Below, one piece after another: positions 45,637 to 48,148 of a DNA stretch of 48,148 nucleotides. The stretch is from an uncultured Bacilli bacterium (GTDB lineage Bacteria > Bacillota_I > Bacilli_A > RF39 > UBA660): positions 1 to 48,148 of the forward strand of contig CANQMM010000005.1 of the NCBI GenBank assembly GCA_947624955.1, written 5' to 3'. The first letter of the stretch is position 1. Each line of letters starts with the position of its first letter. A program made the translations under genes and the position numbers. Below the pieces are notes generated by a model, which was not told the origin of the DNA, searched no databases, and worked only from the letters and a program-made list of their open reading frames with translations.

Positions 45637-46821
45637 TTAACGATTTAAATTATCATAATGACTTCTAATTCTTTTAGGAGTATATTTTTTTACTATTCTT
45701 TCTTTAGGATTTGGCGTATCACGATAAAATATAGGTAATTCTAATATGTTACTAGCATCCGCAATTAAAGGAGTTATCTCATTTACTAATATACCAATTG
45801 GATAAAAAGGAGTCCCATTTATAGCGTATACTAATTCATTAAAATCATTTGTTTCCGCCATTAAATCTTCTAAAGTATAAATTCTTCTTATAAAGTCCCC
45901 ATTTTCTAAATCTACGTCTTGTAATCCTAGCGTATAAGCATCTTTATGATAAATCGTTCCTACTCTTTTTGAATCTAAAGGACCATAAATAAGCGTTATA
46001 AAATACCCCATATAATCATTGTAAGAACTTGGATGGTCCTTATCTTGAATACTAAGGCTAATACATCCTTTTTTAGCCAATAAAATATCCTCTTTTAAAC
46101 TTCTTAACTTTTTTAAAAAATCTCTATCATAAATTCGTACACTTAATTCCGCATGAATTATCAAACACCTATCTAAATCAGTTATGTCATAATAAGCAAC
46201 GCCATCTTTATATTTAGCTTTTAAAGTTTCTGGTTCTAAAATATTAGCATTAAGTTCTTTGACAAAGTCTTCTTTTTGCCTATTCCAATCGTCATAAAAA
46301 ATTTCTTTTAAATTTAAATCTTTTACCTCTTGATAAAACCTAATAATATCTTCCAAAGATTTATTTTCAATATTAATTAAAAATATATAATAAGAAATGC
46401 CTTTAATTTCTTTTTGATTTTCTTTAGCAAATATAACTAAAGTTTCCATATCAACTAGTAAATTGTAATAAGTTGTTTCAAATAAAGAACTTATAACTAA
46501 TTCTATTAAATAATACTTTGATAACTTTTGATAATATTCTAATTTTGGCATTGGTAAATCTTCCATACTATCGAAAATTTTACTCTCATATTTATCAAAA
46601 TTACCGTTATTACCATAGTAGCAGTAGTCGCTAGCTTTGGCAAAAGCATCTTGAAAATATGGTAAAATGCCATTTTTTATTCCTTCGATTTGTTCAGCGA
46701 TAAACTTTTGGTGCGCATCTAAATAAATTCTATTAGCATAATCTTCACCTAAACTATGCAATTTATAATAAAAATTATCTGTATCAACAGTATGAGATAT
46801 AGCCCTAATTAATTCTGCCAT
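45637..46821 (-). CDS. Orphan protein of unknown function
   Basis: I do not recognise this 394-aa protein. It has no signal peptide or clear membrane segment. The first 210 residues are predicted mostly helical (FIAEQIEGIKNGILPYFQDAFAKASDY), and the second half has more strand-like patches (GVAYYDITDLDRCLIIHAELSVRIYD, YFITLIYGP). The tail is basic (RIVKKYTPKRIRSHYD). It stands alone on the minus strand among plus-strand accessory genes; its base use is closer to the core genes than to its neighbours. No catalytic motif is visible. Confidence 0.7.
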   Translation of the reverse strand: MAELIRAISHTVDTDNFYYKLHSLGEDYANRIYLDAHQKFIAEQIEGIKNGILPYFQDAFAKASDYCYYGNNGNFDKYESKIFDSMEDLPMPKLEYYQKLSKYYLIELVISSLFETTYYNLLVDMETLVIFAKENQKEIKGISYYIFLINIENKSLEDIIRFYQEVKDLNLKEIFYDDWNRQKEDFVKELNANILEPETLKAKYKDGVAYYDITDLDRCLIIHAELSVRIYDRDFLKKLRSLKEDILLAKKGCISLSIQDKDHPSSYNDYMGYFITLIYGPLDSKRVGTIYHKDAYTLGLQDVDLENGDFIRRIYTLEDLMAETNDFNELVYAINGTPFYPIGILVNEITPLIADASNILELPIFYRDTPNPKERIVKKYTPKRIRSHYDNLNR

Positions 46822-47078
46822 TTATTAACGCCCCTTTTGAAAAACTTATTTCATATTATAAATAAATTAAAGTAAAAATGCAATTTCTAATATTGAAATT
46901 ATATAACAATATATAGGAACTGATTTAGTTCATTTAAAATAATTCGTAAAGAATCTAGTGAGTATAAAGTAATATAGAATCTAACGAAAAAGATTTACGT
47001 TTTAAAAAAGGAAAAAACATATAACTTTATTGAGAGTCAAGCCGATTTATGATATCATAAATATATAAGGTGAATAAA
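46822..47078. other. AT-rich spacer without a gene
   Basis: Apart from the expected upstream signals of the minus-strand gene I see no coding frame, RNA gene or clear repeat. A weak inverted pairing (GAATCT with AGATT) occurs around 46950-47000. Confidence 0.5.
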
Positions 47079-47336
47079 GTGGAATGTAATATAAATTATG
47101 TTGGTAAATGGGATGAAGAAGAAGTTTATTATTGTATAACTCATCACAAAAAGGCAAGTATAAATGGTCAAAAATTAAATGAATGTCTATGTAATAAAAG
47201 ATTTTGAAAAATCTTTGACAATAAATAAAGCAGATATTCACTCTATAAAGTTTACTTATCCTAATTTGTTAAATAAATTAGAAAGTACCTTAAATTATAT
47301 AATGAATTTTAAAATAATTAATTATTTAAATTTATA
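47079..47336 (+). pseudogene. Small Cys-containing ORF, probably frameshifted
   Basis: From the GTG at 47079 a 42-codon frame encodes a Cys-containing product (ECNINYVG, YYCITHH, ECLCNKRF) ending at TGA (47205-47207). In a neighbouring frame coding-like sequence continues (KSLTINKADIHSIKFTYPNLLNK) to a stop at 47334. One frameshift would join them into a small zinc-finger-like protein of about 85 aa. There is an AAGGTG-like site upstream. Low certainty. Confidence 0.35.
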
Positions 47337-47363
47337 AACTTTGAAATACTAGGAGGTATTAAA

Positions 47364-47768
47364 ATGAAAGTTGTAGGAACAATGTTTTTTCAAAATGAAA
47401 AACTCTTAATTGATAAGCCAAGAAAAAGACCAACTTATCAGATGATTGGTGGTGGAGTTGAAGAAGGTGAAACACCTTTAGAAGCTGCAATAAGAGAGTG
47501 CCACGAAGAATTAGGTAGTCATTCTGTTTTTGATGAAAACTTATTCGAGTTAGTTATGGAATTTGATGAAATAGCTACAAGTGATGGCGTAACTCCTATA
47601 CATTTTTATGTATTTAGATATAATGGAACTCTAGAAGGCGAGTTATCAACCTCAGAAGAAATAGAAAACTTCTTATGGTATGACTCTTCATATGGAAATG
47701 AAATTTTATCTAATACACTAAAAAACGAAGTAGTTCCCTACTGTATAAAAGAAAAATTAATAAAATAA
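47364..47768 (+). CDS. NUDIX hydrolase
   Basis: The 134-aa protein has the complete Nudix box G-x5-E-x7-REuxEE-x-Gu (GGVEEGETPLEAAIRECHEELG, about 31-52), which binds Mg2+ and cleaves nucleoside diphosphates linked to another group. The substrate (oxidised nucleotides, NDP-sugars or others) cannot be told from sequence. AGGAGG precedes the ATG. A small membrane protein gene follows after 14 nt. Confidence 0.9.
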   Translation: MKVVGTMFFQNEKLLIDKPRKRPTYQMIGGGVEEGETPLEAAIRECHEELGSHSVFDENLFELVMEFDEIATSDGVTPIHFYVFRYNGTLEGELSTSEEIENFLWYDSSYGNEILSNTLKNEVVPYCIKEKLIK

Positions 47769-47782
47769 AAAGGGGATATTTT

Positions 47783-48022
47783 ATGATATTTGATGTTTTA
47801 GGTTGGATAGGAATGATTTTAGTATTATTAGCTTATTTCCTTTTGTCCCTAGAAAAAATACCCAATGGCATACTATACCAATCCTTAAATTTTATCGCCG
47901 CCATATTAATGGCCATAGGGCTTTATCCAAAAGATGCTTGGTTTTCTTTTACTCTCCAAGTAGTTTGGGGAATAGTAGCCGTAGTAGCATTGATAAAAAT
48001 ATTAAAGAAAAATAAAAATTAG
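47783..48022 (+). CDS. Small three-segment membrane protein
   Basis: The 79-aa protein has three hydrophobic segments (about 4-22, 31-47 and 52-72) and a Lys-rich end. The pattern LGWIGMILVLLAYFLLS with YQSLNFIAAILMAIGLY resembles small CBU_0592-like membrane proteins of unknown function. An AGGGGA site lies before the ATG. It probably shares a transcript with the NUDIX gene. Confidence 0.7.
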   Translation: MIFDVLGWIGMILVLLAYFLLSLEKIPNGILYQSLNFIAAILMAIGLYPKDAWFSFTLQVVWGIVAVVALIKILKKNKN

Positions 48023-48148
48023 TTAGTGCATTTATAGGAGGAAGGTTGAAAAAAATAATGACAAAATAAGTATGAAAAAAAGATTTTGAGAAAAATCGCA
48101 AAATTTCAAGTTTATAATAACAAAAATAAAATATTGTTGTAGGCATTG
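48023..48148. other. End of window, no gene seen
   Basis: AT-rich sequence with an AGGAGG at 48038-48043 but no sustained reading frame after it. Confidence 0.4.

Noticed and set aside
47949-48146. Minus-strand frame at the window end
   Set aside because: It is antisense to the small membrane protein, with no ribosome binding site.

Overview
The window looks like the replication-origin region of a low-GC, spore-forming Bacillota chromosome, most like Bacilli. I cannot name the species. Support comes from the gene order recF-dnaN-dnaA-rpmH-rnpA-yidC-jag-mnmE-mnmG-rsmG-noc, four sporulation genes (spoIIR, spoIID, spoIIQ, spoIIID), a ComK homologue, the delta subunit of RNA polymerase, and strong AGGAGG-type ribosome binding sites. 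The standard code fits: TGA is used as a stop (for example in rnpA) and TGG as Trp.

Layout. 1-306 holds an 18-bp inverted repeat and two ParB sites (parS) in inverted orientation. 307-9151 (minus strand) is gyrA, gyrB, recF, comK, dnaN and dnaA; comK sits where Bacillus has yaaA. The spaces on both sides of dnaA carry DnaA boxes, so the origin looks bipartite. 9453-18763 (plus strand) is rpmH, rnpA (apparently starting at ATC), yidC, jag, mnmE, mnmG, rsmG, noc and two zinc-ribbon membrane proteins. Four Noc-binding-type palindromes flank mnmE, and one overlaps its promoter. 18770-38305 is a core block resembling the Bacillus rpoE-spoIIR-spoIID-secA neighbourhood: a class A PBP (minus strand), ywiB-argS-rpoE-prfA-prmC-spoIIR-mntP-murA, a large structured RNA read as OLE RNA with its membrane partner OapA, rpmE, an ATP-grasp protein, rpiB, a DUF1146 protein, spoIID-spoIIQ-spoIIID, a LytTR regulator, a cold-shock protein, hpf and secA.

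38306-48148 is accessory DNA with different codon use (many AGA and ATA codons) and many broken genes. It contains a GNAT acetyltransferase framed by short repeats and a second copy of the secA tail, and an IS30-type element with one frameshift. Next comes a module of a small regulator-like protein, a structured intergenic RNA and a DUF2828/TROVE-like von Willebrand protein. Then come a RhuM remnant, a Fic protein behind a promoter with a built-in palindrome, a broken AAA ATPase, a broken KilA-N protein, an orphan 394-aa protein, a NUDIX hydrolase and a small membrane protein.

How it works together. The core genes cover initiation (DnaA, oriC), the clamp, gyrase, RecF repair, chromosome organisation (parS; Noc and its sites), tRNA wobble modification (MnmE/MnmG), membrane insertion (YidC/Jag), translation termination and its methylation (PrfA/PrmC), and engulfment-stage sporulation. 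The two most interesting RNA-protein pairs are OLE RNA/OapA at 28.4-29.4 kb and the three-way-junction RNA with the DUF2828 protein at 41.6-43.2 kb. The second may be a Ro60/Y-RNA-like particle of a kind I do not know to be described.
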